Shown here: positions 21,047 through 31,646 of the stretch, piece by piece | Layout of the letters: each line of letters opens with the position of its first letter | Position numbering within the stretch: position 1 is the first letter of the stretch | NCBI GenBank assembly: GCA_022819825.1 | Contig: JAJEGM010000013.1 | Location: 1 to 64,000 of the forward strand | DNA from: Acidimicrobiia bacterium | Lineage (GTDB): Bacteria > Actinomycetota > Acidimicrobiia > Acidimicrobiales > Bin134 | Direction: 5' to 3' | Length of the DNA stretch: 64,000 bases | Program-made: the position numbers and the translations under genes | The notes under the pieces: generated by a model | Told to the model about the DNA's origin: nothing | What the model saw: the letters and a program-made list of their open reading frames with translations, nothing else | The model's database searches: none

Positions 21047-22170
21047 GCCGTCACCCCGCTGAGGTGCTCAGGTCTGAGGGCGTCATCGGTGGGCTCGTCC
21101 CTGAATCGGTCCGGGCTGAACCGCGACAAGTCCATTGGCGGCTCATGGCCCTGCACTAGGGCAGCTACTGCGATTGCGGTGATGGGCGCGGCGAGGATGC
21201 CGTTGCGGTAATGGCCGGTGGCGTACACGATGCCGTCGCGGCCGGTCCCGATGATGGGGGCATTGTCGGGTGCTCCGGGGCGCAGGCCAGCCCACGTCTC
21301 CACCAGGTCGATCTCGCTGAGCCCCGGCAGCAGGGTCAACACATCTCGGAGCAGCTCGTAGACGCCCCCCGCGGTCACCCGGGTGTCGAAGCCCTGCTCT
21401 TCCTGGGTGGCACCCACCACTATCTCACCGTCGCTGCGGGGCACCGCGTACACGCTCGACCCCCGCACCACCCCCCGCACCGGCAGTTGCAGCAGTCCCT
21501 CCGGGCCACTCAGGCGGAGGATCTGCCCCTTGATGGGCCGGATGGGCACCCCCAGCAACCGGCCGCTCCACGCCCCGGCGGCCACCACCACCTGCTGGCC
21601 GGTCACCGTGTGGCCATCGCTGGCCACCACTTGGTTCCGGCTCACCTCGGTGGCTGAGACCGGAATGGTGGGCACTCGATTCAACAGCTCGGCCACCACC
21701 CGGCGGGGGTTCACCTGATGGTCAAGCGGAGAGTACACCCCGCCCCGCACGCCGGGGGCGAGCAGCGGCTCTCGGACTCGGCATTCCCGGCTCCGAAGCC
21801 GCTCCACCGGCAGGCCCTCCTGCTCGTGCAGGTCGCCCAGGTTGTCGAGCAGTGCCTTGTCGTCGGCGTCGTAGGCGGCCATGAGCATCCCGTCGCGGCG
21901 GTAGTCCACGGCATCGGCCCCCAGAGAGTCGGCGAAGGCCGGCCACGCCTGACTGGCAGCCAGGTTCAGCTCCAAGATGTGGCTCTCTCCCCAGTACGCC
22001 TCGTGGATGGGGGCCAGCATCCCCGCCGCCGCGTGGCTGGCCCCGGTGCCCGGGGCGGGGTCGAGCACCACCACCTCGGCGCCGTCTTGCAGGAGCCGCC
22101 AGGCGGCCGACAATCCGATGATGCCGCCACCCACAATGATGACGTCCGGGTACGAGGGCACGTCAGCCAC
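21043..22170 (-). CDS. thiO: Glycine oxidase ThiO
   Basis: DVIIVGGGIIGLSAAWRLLQDGAEV..., APIIGTGRDGIVYATGHYRNGILAAP. Confidence 0.92.
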   Translation of the reverse strand: MADVPSYPDVIIVGGGIIGLSAAWRLLQDGAEVVVLDPAPGTGASHAAAGMLAPIHEAYWGESHILELNLAASQAWPAFADSLGADAVDYRRDGMLMAAYDADDKALLDNLGDLHEQEGLPVERLRSRECRVREPLLAPGVRGGVYSPLDHQVNPRRVVAELLNRVPTIPVSATEVSRNQVVASDGHTVTGQQVVVAAGAWSGRLLGVPIRPIKGQILRLSGPEGLLQLPVRGVVRGSSVYAVPRSDGEIVVGATQEEQGFDTRVTAGGVYELLRDVLTLLPGLSEIDLVETWAGLRPGAPDNAPIIGTGRDGIVYATGHYRNGILAAPITAIAVAALVQGHEPPMDLSRFSPDRFRDEPTDDALRPEHLSGVTA

Positions 22171-22804
22171 CGAGGACCTCCAGCAGCTCGGCAGTGGCCG
22201 CGGCCGGGTCAGCGGCGTGGGCCACTGCCCCGATCACCGCCACACCGTGGGCCCCAGCGTCCAGCAATTCCGGCACTTGGGCGGCGGTTATTCCGGCGAT
22301 GGCGATCACCGGGATGTCCACCGCGGCGGCCACCCTCTCCACCCCAGTCGGCCCCAGCGGATCGGGCAGATCGTCTTTGGTAGCGGTGGCGTACACCGGC
22401 CCGACCCCCACGTAGGAAGCCCCATCGTCCTGGTGGCGGAGTGCGGACTCGGGATCTCGGGCGGTGCTCCCCACTATTCGGTCTGGGCCGAGTAGGCGAC
22501 GCATCTCGGCCACCGGCAGGTCATCGGCACCGCCGTGTACTCCGTGAGCTCCGGCGGCCAGCGCGATGTCGGCCCGGTCGTTCACGATCACCATCGCGTC
22601 TGTGGCCTGAGCCGATGCCACAATGCGCTGGCACTCTGCCAACACTGCGATGTCGCGGGCCTCTTTGATCCGCACCTGCACCGTAGGGGCTCCGCCTCGA
22701 AAGGCGGCATCGGCCAATGAGGCGCAGTCGACGATGACATGCAGCCGGGGAACATGTGTGGTCACCGGATCACTCACGGCTAGCTCATGGTCGATCAGCG
22801 TCAT
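22163..22804 (-). CDS. thiE: Thiamine phosphate synthase
   Basis: VQVRIKEARD, VIVNDRADIALAAGAHGVHGGADDLPV, YVGVGPVYATATKDD. Confidence 0.92.
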   Translation of the reverse strand: MTLIDHELAVSDPVTTHVPRLHVIVDCASLADAAFRGGAPTVQVRIKEARDIAVLAECQRIVASAQATDAMVIVNDRADIALAAGAHGVHGGADDLPVAEMRRLLGPDRIVGSTARDPESALRHQDDGASYVGVGPVYATATKDDLPDPLGPTGVERVAAAVDIPVIAIAGITAAQVPELLDAGAHGVAVIGAVAHAADPAAATAELLEVLGG

Positions 22805-22828
22805 CGAAGCCGTTGCCCTCGCCCAGCG

Positions 22829-24677
<1,849 letters not shown>

Positions 24678-24727
24678 GTTGTCGCCCTTAGTCTGCCACA
24701 GACGGCTAGCGGTTCCTATGGCGACTT

Positions 24728-25948
24728 CTACTTCCTCAGGGAGACGGTGAAGCGGGATTCTTCTTCGGAGAAGTCCGGTTCGGTGCCATTGTGCTGCGCC
24801 ATGGCGGGGATGACCTGTCGGCGGATGCCCATGCCCAGCCCCTCGACGTAGCCGTAGTCACGCATGATGCTCATCATCACCTGGTTACGCGCATAGCGGG
24901 CTCCTTCACGCATGCCCTCGACGCTGATGGTGTTCGGCAGGCTCCCAGGACTCTGCACTTCGATTCGATCGTCGAAGACCGATAACAGCACATCGGTCCC
25001 AGTGATGCTGTAGTCGCGGTGTACAAGTGCATTGACAACAACCTCGCGAATGGCTGGTTCAGGGAAATCGGGGCGCTCGACACGGCGACCGTCCTCCAGC
25101 GCTGCGGAGGCGCCTGTGTTGCGGCGGACGAAGTCGAGAGCCCTTTCCACGACTCCGGTTTCGACTAACTCACCGTCGACTGAGCGCAAAGCCACTAGCG
25201 GGCCCTTGATGCTCTGGTCGGATCTCGTGGCATAGTCGGACTCTTGGCCCGGGAAGCATACCGCCCGAATTCCGCATTGCGGCAAGAATCGCCCTGTGTT
25301 CAGGCCGAACAGGAGCATCCCGTCGACGGTGGCGTACGTTTCACCACCGGTTTCGGTGGCAAGCTCGAGGTTGCAGAGCAGCCTGCGCCACGACTCTGAA
25401 TTGGGGCTGGGCATCTCCGCATCGCCGCGGATGCGGACGAAGTAATCTTGAAGGCGTCGTGTGTCGAGATCGGCAGCACTGGCTCCTGGTACCGGTTTGA
25501 GGCCGTAGCGGAGTCCACCCGACTGCTGGTACAGCCGCTGTTCCTCCTCGCGAGTCGAATCGCGTGTTGTGGTGCCGACACGGACCTTTGTAACCCAGTG
25601 CGACCCCTGTTTGGACTTGTACGGTTTGTCGGGTGCGTTGGCTGGCACGGTCACGATGCCGACCATGATGCCGCCGTCAGACTCGATGACCTCCCAGTTC
25701 GGGATGATGGAGGGCTCCAGGTGATCGCGAGCAACCTGCATGATCCACTCCTCGGCTCTTGCAACCGCACGCGATAGCCCGGAGACGCCGCCGTCGTCCT
25801 CGACGCCGAGCAGCACATGTCCGCCTTCTAGGTTCAGCAGTCCAGCGAGCACCGCGGCGAGCTTGCCCGGTTGTGTGTCGTCCCGCTTGAATTCCACGCG
25901 CGAGTTCTCACCGGTGGCAATCAGCCGTAGCAAGTCGGTCTGGTTCAT
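24728..25948 (-). CDS. AlbA_2 (Schlafen-like) domain plus GHKL-type ATPase protein
   Basis: ENSRVEFKRDDTQPGKLAAVLAGLLNLEGGHVLLGVEDDGGVSGL; C-terminal IREVVVNALVHRDY...RIEVQSPGSLP. Confidence 0.85.
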   Translation of the reverse strand: MNQTDLLRLIATGENSRVEFKRDDTQPGKLAAVLAGLLNLEGGHVLLGVEDDGGVSGLSRAVARAEEWIMQVARDHLEPSIIPNWEVIESDGGIMVGIVTVPANAPDKPYKSKQGSHWVTKVRVGTTTRDSTREEEQRLYQQSGGLRYGLKPVPGASAADLDTRRLQDYFVRIRGDAEMPSPNSESWRRLLCNLELATETGGETYATVDGMLLFGLNTGRFLPQCGIRAVCFPGQESDYATRSDQSIKGPLVALRSVDGELVETGVVERALDFVRRNTGASAALEDGRRVERPDFPEPAIREVVVNALVHRDYSITGTDVLLSVFDDRIEVQSPGSLPNTISVEGMREGARYARNQVMMSIMRDYGYVEGLGMGIRRQVIPAMAQHNGTEPDFSEEESRFTVSLRK

Positions 25949-25957
25949 CAGTTGCCT

Positions 25958-28675
25958 TCAGAAGCCATACTTGCGACGGCGGCGCTCGAAAGCCTCTTTG
26001 CCGCCTTCGAGGATTTCCTCTACCAGTGCCCGAACCGACGGCGTATCGATGGACCCCATGTGCTCCGGTCGGAGAAAAGCCCGTCCTTCATCATCGCCAT
26101 CGTCGACATCACCCTTCGCATCAAGGCCCAAGATGAGTTCAGCATCACCCAGTACGGGAATATTCGCATTGTGCGTTGAGAAGACAAATTGGCGCTGCCT
26201 CTTGTTCTCCCTCATTTTCTCGACGATGACCTCGCTTATGAAGCGGTTGTCGAGATCGTCCTCAGGTTGGTCGATTATCAGCGGAGCATCAGATTCAAGC
26301 AGCAATAGCAGCAGCACGGCAGTGGCTTTCTGGCCTTTCGACAGTTTGCCGAGCGACTGCCACAACTCATCGCCGGTACTGCCCGATGTGTTCAGGAGCA
26401 GCTCAGTGGTCGGCTGCAACTCCAACTCTTCAATCTTCATCAGTGTGCTTTCGCCCCCGCCGGCGATGCTCTCTGCTTGTTGTCGGGTGATGCTGTAGTG
26501 CTCGGCCAATTCCGCGGCACCATTACGGCATCGAGCCACGAGATCTGTGAGGGACAACTCATCGGCTGATTCGAGTTGCCGGATCGCGACGTCTAGCCGA
26601 CCGCCAATCTCGTCTCTCAGCAAGGCTGTCAATGGCGCCCGATCGCCTGCGGCACTGACTTCAACCCGGACGTATCCCTTGAGTCGCTTGTTCACACGCT
26701 TCGCAGCGCCGACAAGCTCGCGGAATTGGGTGGCTTTGACGCCCTCCCACTCGTCAAGCAAGTTTCGTCGTCGTTGAAGTTCCTCGCTACGCAGTTTCAC
26801 GAGTGCTGAATGCCGCTCTTCGAGGGGACGCAGATTCTCAATACTGCGCCGCAAGCGGATGAAGTCCTCCCCGTCAACGGCTGACTTCTGTAGTTCGCGA
26901 AGGATTGCCTCGTATCGCTCGTCGATCACCGCCTTGTGTTCCGACCACTCCGAGGTGATGGTGTCGATGCGTTGCTCAGCTCGCTCCAACACGCTCTCGA
27001 CCTGCTGTGCGACCGATTCAAGTGCGTCGCTCAACTCAATCAGAACTGCATTTGCCGCATCGAGGATCGGCGCGCCGGGCAAGTCGGCTAGCGCGCGCGA
27101 TGAAACGAAGGTGCGGTCGAGAGGCAACTCTTGGCGCAACGTCGCCAGGACTTCGCGTGCTGGCTGAAGGCGTTCCGGGATGGAGTCAACGATCCGGGAC
27201 TCGCGAACCAGCAAACTCTGGTCTTTGAGACGGTCTTCGAGACCAGCTTCTTGAAACCGTTCCAAGGTTTCTTCAAGCTGGGGCAGTTCGGCAAGGCGCT
27301 CGTTGATCGAGGCGAGTTCTTCGTCGGCTTCGAGTATCGCTTTGCGGGAGGCTCGCAGTTCGCGCTGAATGCTTGCCTTGCGTGCTTCGAGGTCGGCATC
27401 GGAACGCACAAAGCGGTGGAGTAGCCGGGTGAGTTTGGGGCCGCTGCGGGTGAGTTCAGATATCTCGTGCTGGCCAAATACCTCAGCTCGAGGCAGCACG
27501 TCAATCGGCCGCAGGTTCGATACCTGGCCCTCGTCGTCGCGAACGATGGGCGGATTCGGAACGGTTCGCTCAATGCGATATTGGCGCTCGGCAGGATGCA
27601 GCGAACGCACCAGCAGCGACACCTTGGTGCCGCTTCGGAGCACATGACGGACGATGTCGCGGTGGGCATTGAGTGCTTCGTCTCCAACAGGTTCGAGATC
27701 CAAGGCGTACCGAATGCTCTCGATCACGGTCGACTTTCCTGTCCCGCGTCCGCCTATGAGTACGTTTAGGTTCGGATTGAGGTGAATCGCGCCGCCGTCA
27801 AGAAAGCCTCCGCCCTCCCACGTGATGGCCGCCAACTCCGAGTGCTCCTCAGGTTCCTCGTCGGAGTTGAGGCGGACACGCGAATCAGGATCGAGGAAGG
27901 CCTGTCGCAGCCCTTCGACGCTGGGCTGACCAGCAAACTTGATCAGAGTGGTCGCTCCCTCGTTGTCTAAGTCGTCCAAGCAGGCCACATCCTTGGCATT
28001 GACCACGGCAATCGCTTGACGCTTGCCAGCCTTGTAGGCGCGTTCATACTCCGGCACTTCATTCCTGATGATTGAGCGCTCCCCTTCGTCGAGTTCATCA
28101 ATCGACGAAGGAATCTGTATTGCCAATAAATTCTCGTTTTTCCACGCGAGCGCTCGCGCGCTCTTTTGAAGGGCCTGAAAAAGCCCCTTCGACCCAACGG
28201 CGTGTGCCGCGATAGCGATCCCACCCTGACGGGAAACCATCTTCAAAATCGTGGCGAAATCCTTGCTGCACGCCTCTCGTGACGGCTGGGGATTTAGGAT
28301 GCCGAACTCGCCTAGGAGCCGGCCGAGTCGGTCTGTAGCGGCATCTGCGTCGTAGATGCACAGGACGTGAATGCCATCAGTCGACTCAAGCTCGAAACCT
28401 GGTAGCACGGTCACGCCTGAACCGCGTGCAGCCTCGTGGAAGGCTGCGATGTCTTGAATGCTGTTGTGATCGGTGATCGCGAGAACGTCGATACCGAGCT
28501 CTTGGGACTTCTCCACGAGACTTGCCGCATAGCTATGCGCGTCGCCGAGGTTGGGTGAGCTTTTGTAGCTCTCGCCATAGTGATGTGGGTTCACCTGAAG
28601 TGCGCACCGCACGAAGTGAGCACCTGATGGCCTTTCCAGCGCATTGGCGATCACGTCTGGTTCGGATGTGTCCAT
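25958..28675 (-). CDS. PHP-domain plus SMC/AAA-type ATPase (TrlF/PPL-like putative antiphage protein)
   Basis: N-terminal NPHHYGESY, LAITDHNSI, GFELES; Walker A LIGGRGTGKSTVIESI; LSKGQKA signature; Walker B PLIIDQPEDDLDN. Confidence 0.85.
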   Translation of the reverse strand: MDTSEPDVIANALERPSGAHFVRCALQVNPHHYGESYKSSPNLGDAHSYAASLVEKSQELGIDVLAITDHNSIQDIAAFHEAARGSGVTVLPGFELESTDGIHVLCIYDADAATDRLGRLLGEFGILNPQPSREACSKDFATILKMVSRQGGIAIAAHAVGSKGLFQALQKSARALAWKNENLLAIQIPSSIDELDEGERSIIRNEVPEYERAYKAGKRQAIAVVNAKDVACLDDLDNEGATTLIKFAGQPSVEGLRQAFLDPDSRVRLNSDEEPEEHSELAAITWEGGGFLDGGAIHLNPNLNVLIGGRGTGKSTVIESIRYALDLEPVGDEALNAHRDIVRHVLRSGTKVSLLVRSLHPAERQYRIERTVPNPPIVRDDEGQVSNLRPIDVLPRAEVFGQHEISELTRSGPKLTRLLHRFVRSDADLEARKASIQRELRASRKAILEADEELASINERLAELPQLEETLERFQEAGLEDRLKDQSLLVRESRIVDSIPERLQPAREVLATLRQELPLDRTFVSSRALADLPGAPILDAANAVLIELSDALESVAQQVESVLERAEQRIDTITSEWSEHKAVIDERYEAILRELQKSAVDGEDFIRLRRSIENLRPLEERHSALVKLRSEELQRRRNLLDEWEGVKATQFRELVGAAKRVNKRLKGYVRVEVSAAGDRAPLTALLRDEIGGRLDVAIRQLESADELSLTDLVARCRNGAAELAEHYSITRQQAESIAGGGESTLMKIEELELQPTTELLLNTSGSTGDELWQSLGKLSKGQKATAVLLLLLLESDAPLIIDQPEDDLDNRFISEVIVEKMRENKRQRQFVFSTHNANIPVLGDAELILGLDAKGDVDDGDDEGRAFLRPEHMGSIDTPSVRALVEEILEGGKEAFERRRRKYGF

Positions 28676-28678
28676 TCG

Positions 28679-28792
28679 CTAGTTCTCCGGGCCTTCGAGA
28701 TCGCTCATGATTCTTCTATAGGCCGAGTCATACAGCAACCACGAATAAGGTTCGATCCGGTCCGCCGGTTGAAGGGAGAGTTCGGCCCTCAA
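28679..28792 (-). CDS. Putative small protein, 37 aa, TTG start (not in the ORF track)
   Basis: (M)RAELSLQPADRIEPYSWLLYDSAYRRIMSDLEGPEN* in the DUF499-TrlF gap, ends 3 nt before the TrlF start codon. Confidence 0.45.
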   Translation of the reverse strand: MRAELSLQPADRIEPYSWLLYDSAYRRIMSDLEGPEN

Positions 28793-28826
28793 TCGCGGCA
28801 GCTCAGTCTATTCCGTGGCATTTGGC

Positions 28827-31634
28827 CTAGTTGGTGAGATCGTGATCGAGGCCGAGTTGGCGCAATCCTTCGGCGACGGTCAGGTCTAGTGTGGTGCGGG
28901 GGATGCCATCAGGGTGGGTGGCAGTGACTTCGACGTTGATGGTCACGTCGGCACCGGTGGCAGCGAGGGGCATAATCGCGACCTTGACCACATCGCGGAT
29001 TTTGTCGGCAGGGATCTGGTGGGTGGTGAGGGTGACCCTGGTCGGATCTTGGTCTTCCTTAACATCAGACTGCTGATCTTCTGAGTTTTCCGTAAGAGTG
29101 ATCTCGGCCCCAGGCTCTGAACCAGTTGTTGATTGAGCCTCTTCAGACTTCTTGTTCTGACGGCGAGCGTCGATCAGGGGTTTGATGTCGGCAGCGCGTA
29201 CAAGCCAGGTGCCGGGTTGGAACTGGATCTCGGTCGGGTCTAGCGGCTCCCCGAAGCGCAGAACGGCATCAGCAGCATCCCAGGAGGCACCCGATGCCAA
29301 GCCGAACAGGTTGGCACTCACCCCTTGTTCTAGGCAGCGGTGCAGCACATCGGGATTTGCGATCTTCGGTAGCCGGGGCAGCCGATAGAAGTAATCCAAC
29401 AGGCGGTCAAGCTCGACCGCAGACTCGTCCGAGCCAATCACGCCGAATCGTTCGGAGAGCAGGGCTGCGGGTGCGAGCGTGGTGTCAATCAGCCGGTCGG
29501 TGGCCTTGAGATGTTCAACCACCCGTTGGCAAATGGTGTCACCAACCCGAGCCGGGCCGAGATCCACGGTTTCGACTCGTACGCCACCACTGCCGTCTGG
29601 CCCAAGCAGAATGAGGTGCCGGTAGGCCATTACAACTTCTTGGGGTAGTCGCTCTTCAACGGCCTTCAGCCGGTTAGCTAGCTGGTCTCGCTGATCTTGG
29701 TTGAACCTCTTTAGGCGGATGCTGTCCTTGGTGATTTCCCGCATGGCCACCACGGTGCGCGCTGCCTGGCGGGCCTTGGTCACACCACCGGCATCGGCAG
29801 CCACCAGCGCCAAGGCGTTCTTGTTGGATCGGGATGAGCCCCGCCCAGTGTTGAGGATCACACCTGCCACCTCTTCCGCCTCAGCAGCGGCGCTGCCAGG
29901 TTGGTTGCCGACTGCCCGGTGTGGGGCAAGCACACCGATGGTGAGACGGGGCTCGTCGACCACATCGCTGGGCTCAACGACATGGGGAACCACTCTGAAC
30001 GGGGCTACCGGTCCAGCGACTTGGCCGACTGTTTCCCGCAACAGCGCGGTGATCTCTCCGTCGCCGACTGCGCCCTCACGCTCCACGATCACCTTGTTCA
30101 GGTTGGGCTCGGTGGTGAACCGATAGCGGCCGCTCTCGTAGCGCATGTACCACAGCGATCCGGCCAAGGCATCACGCACATCGTCCAGCACTCCTCGGGA
30201 CAAGCCGGGAATCGGCTGGGCGACACCGACCAGCATCTGCGGAGGTGAGGCACCAAGAACCCGGTCAGAGCCGAAACTGTTGAGGAATGCCGTCGTGGCT
30301 AGGCCTACCGCCACCCGGTTCTTCTTGATCTCTCCCCCTCTCCGTTCGTCCTCCACCACGGCTTTTGAGTCAGCTCGGATGATGTCAGCGTTGAGTGCCG
30401 ACTTGTAGGACTCGCCGGCGAATCTGATGACCTCAGCCCGGACTCCGTCGTCGGCGAGGGGAACATCGCCGGGGCTGATGAGCAATCCCTGATGGTTGAG
30501 CTGAGACAGCGCCTTCACGGTGTGAGCCAGCGTGCGCAACGCCCCTCGGGTGCGCTGGAATCCCGACAACGACCCCCAGCGGTTGGTAAGCAGGTCAATG
30601 AGCTCCGGGTGGAACGGATAGGCACCGCAGATGCGGCCTCTGTATGAGGGGTCGCGATAGGACTGGGGCAATACATCACCCATCTGCTCATACCAGGTTC
30701 CGTAGGCATCGGCTACTGCCTGTCGCTGCTCGAAACTGCCGATAGTCTCGAACAGACGAGTGTGCAGGATGGGGAAGATGTCGTCGCCCTCCACCGGAGT
30801 GACAATGTTCTCGGTGCGGCCCACGACTTTTGAAAGCCGCTCTGCCATCTCTTGTCCGGCAACAGTCGAATAGTCCTCCAAGCGCGACGAGGTGAGGGTG
30901 GCGACCACCGCGACACCGGGCACGTTGGAGGCTGCGGTGCAGAGCTCCTTGATCACAGTGAGCGTGGTGGCCGCCAGGTTGCCGTCAACCGAGCCCACCT
31001 CCAGTGCCTTGTTGAGATACTCCAGTGTCTCGTCAAGCAGGATCAAGCACGGTGCCGCTTCGCTGAGCAGCTTGACCATCTCCACTGTCGAAGTGCCGCG
31101 CAGCCCCTCATCTTTGGGCCGTACTGACTCATACGCTGCGGTACCCCCGAGCCGCCAGGCCAAATGGCCCAGGAAAGAACGCACGACAGTGCCATCGGGC
31201 ATCGTCTCGGGATCGACAGTGAGCGCGGAGCCGTCCAGCACCGCAACTCGGGCTGTCGGCAGGTTTCCAGTTCTAAAGAGTGCGGCGAGGTCTCTTCCCA
31301 GTTGTGTGTTGGCCACCCGCTCGGGAGCGCCGAACAGGTGGTACGCGGCCAGCAGTGTGTGGGTCTTGCCCCCGCCAAACTCTGTCTGCATCCGAAACAC
31401 TGCTGCCGACCCCATGTCGCCGCCCAGCCGGTTGCCCACTTCCACCAGCACGGATTGCAGGTTCTCAGTCAAGTATGTCTTGGCCGCGAACAACTCAGCA
31501 TCCACATAGTCGGCGGGGCCCATCCCATTTGCTACCAGGCCGAGGTCGGCAGCAAATAGCGACTCGTCGAATGACCCGTCGCGGATGTCTGCGTGGGGCC
31601 GGGCGATGTCGACCCACGGTGCCAATTCGGTCAT
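28827..31634 (-). CDS. DUF499-type AAA ATPase, defence-associated
   Basis: 935 aa; FRMQTEFGGGKTHTLLAAYHLFGAPE Walker A; APCLILLDETLEYLNKA Walker B. Confidence 0.85.
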   Translation of the reverse strand: MTELAPWVDIARPHADIRDGSFDESLFAADLGLVANGMGPADYVDAELFAAKTYLTENLQSVLVEVGNRLGGDMGSAAVFRMQTEFGGGKTHTLLAAYHLFGAPERVANTQLGRDLAALFRTGNLPTARVAVLDGSALTVDPETMPDGTVVRSFLGHLAWRLGGTAAYESVRPKDEGLRGTSTVEMVKLLSEAAPCLILLDETLEYLNKALEVGSVDGNLAATTLTVIKELCTAASNVPGVAVVATLTSSRLEDYSTVAGQEMAERLSKVVGRTENIVTPVEGDDIFPILHTRLFETIGSFEQRQAVADAYGTWYEQMGDVLPQSYRDPSYRGRICGAYPFHPELIDLLTNRWGSLSGFQRTRGALRTLAHTVKALSQLNHQGLLISPGDVPLADDGVRAEVIRFAGESYKSALNADIIRADSKAVVEDERRGGEIKKNRVAVGLATTAFLNSFGSDRVLGASPPQMLVGVAQPIPGLSRGVLDDVRDALAGSLWYMRYESGRYRFTTEPNLNKVIVEREGAVGDGEITALLRETVGQVAGPVAPFRVVPHVVEPSDVVDEPRLTIGVLAPHRAVGNQPGSAAAEAEEVAGVILNTGRGSSRSNKNALALVAADAGGVTKARQAARTVVAMREITKDSIRLKRFNQDQRDQLANRLKAVEERLPQEVVMAYRHLILLGPDGSGGVRVETVDLGPARVGDTICQRVVEHLKATDRLIDTTLAPAALLSERFGVIGSDESAVELDRLLDYFYRLPRLPKIANPDVLHRCLEQGVSANLFGLASGASWDAADAVLRFGEPLDPTEIQFQPGTWLVRAADIKPLIDARRQNKKSEEAQSTTGSEPGAEITLTENSEDQQSDVKEDQDPTRVTLTTHQIPADKIRDVVKVAIMPLAATGADVTINVEVTATHPDGIPRTTLDLTVAEGLRQLGLDHDLTN

Positions 31635-31646
31635 AGCGCCTGCCTA

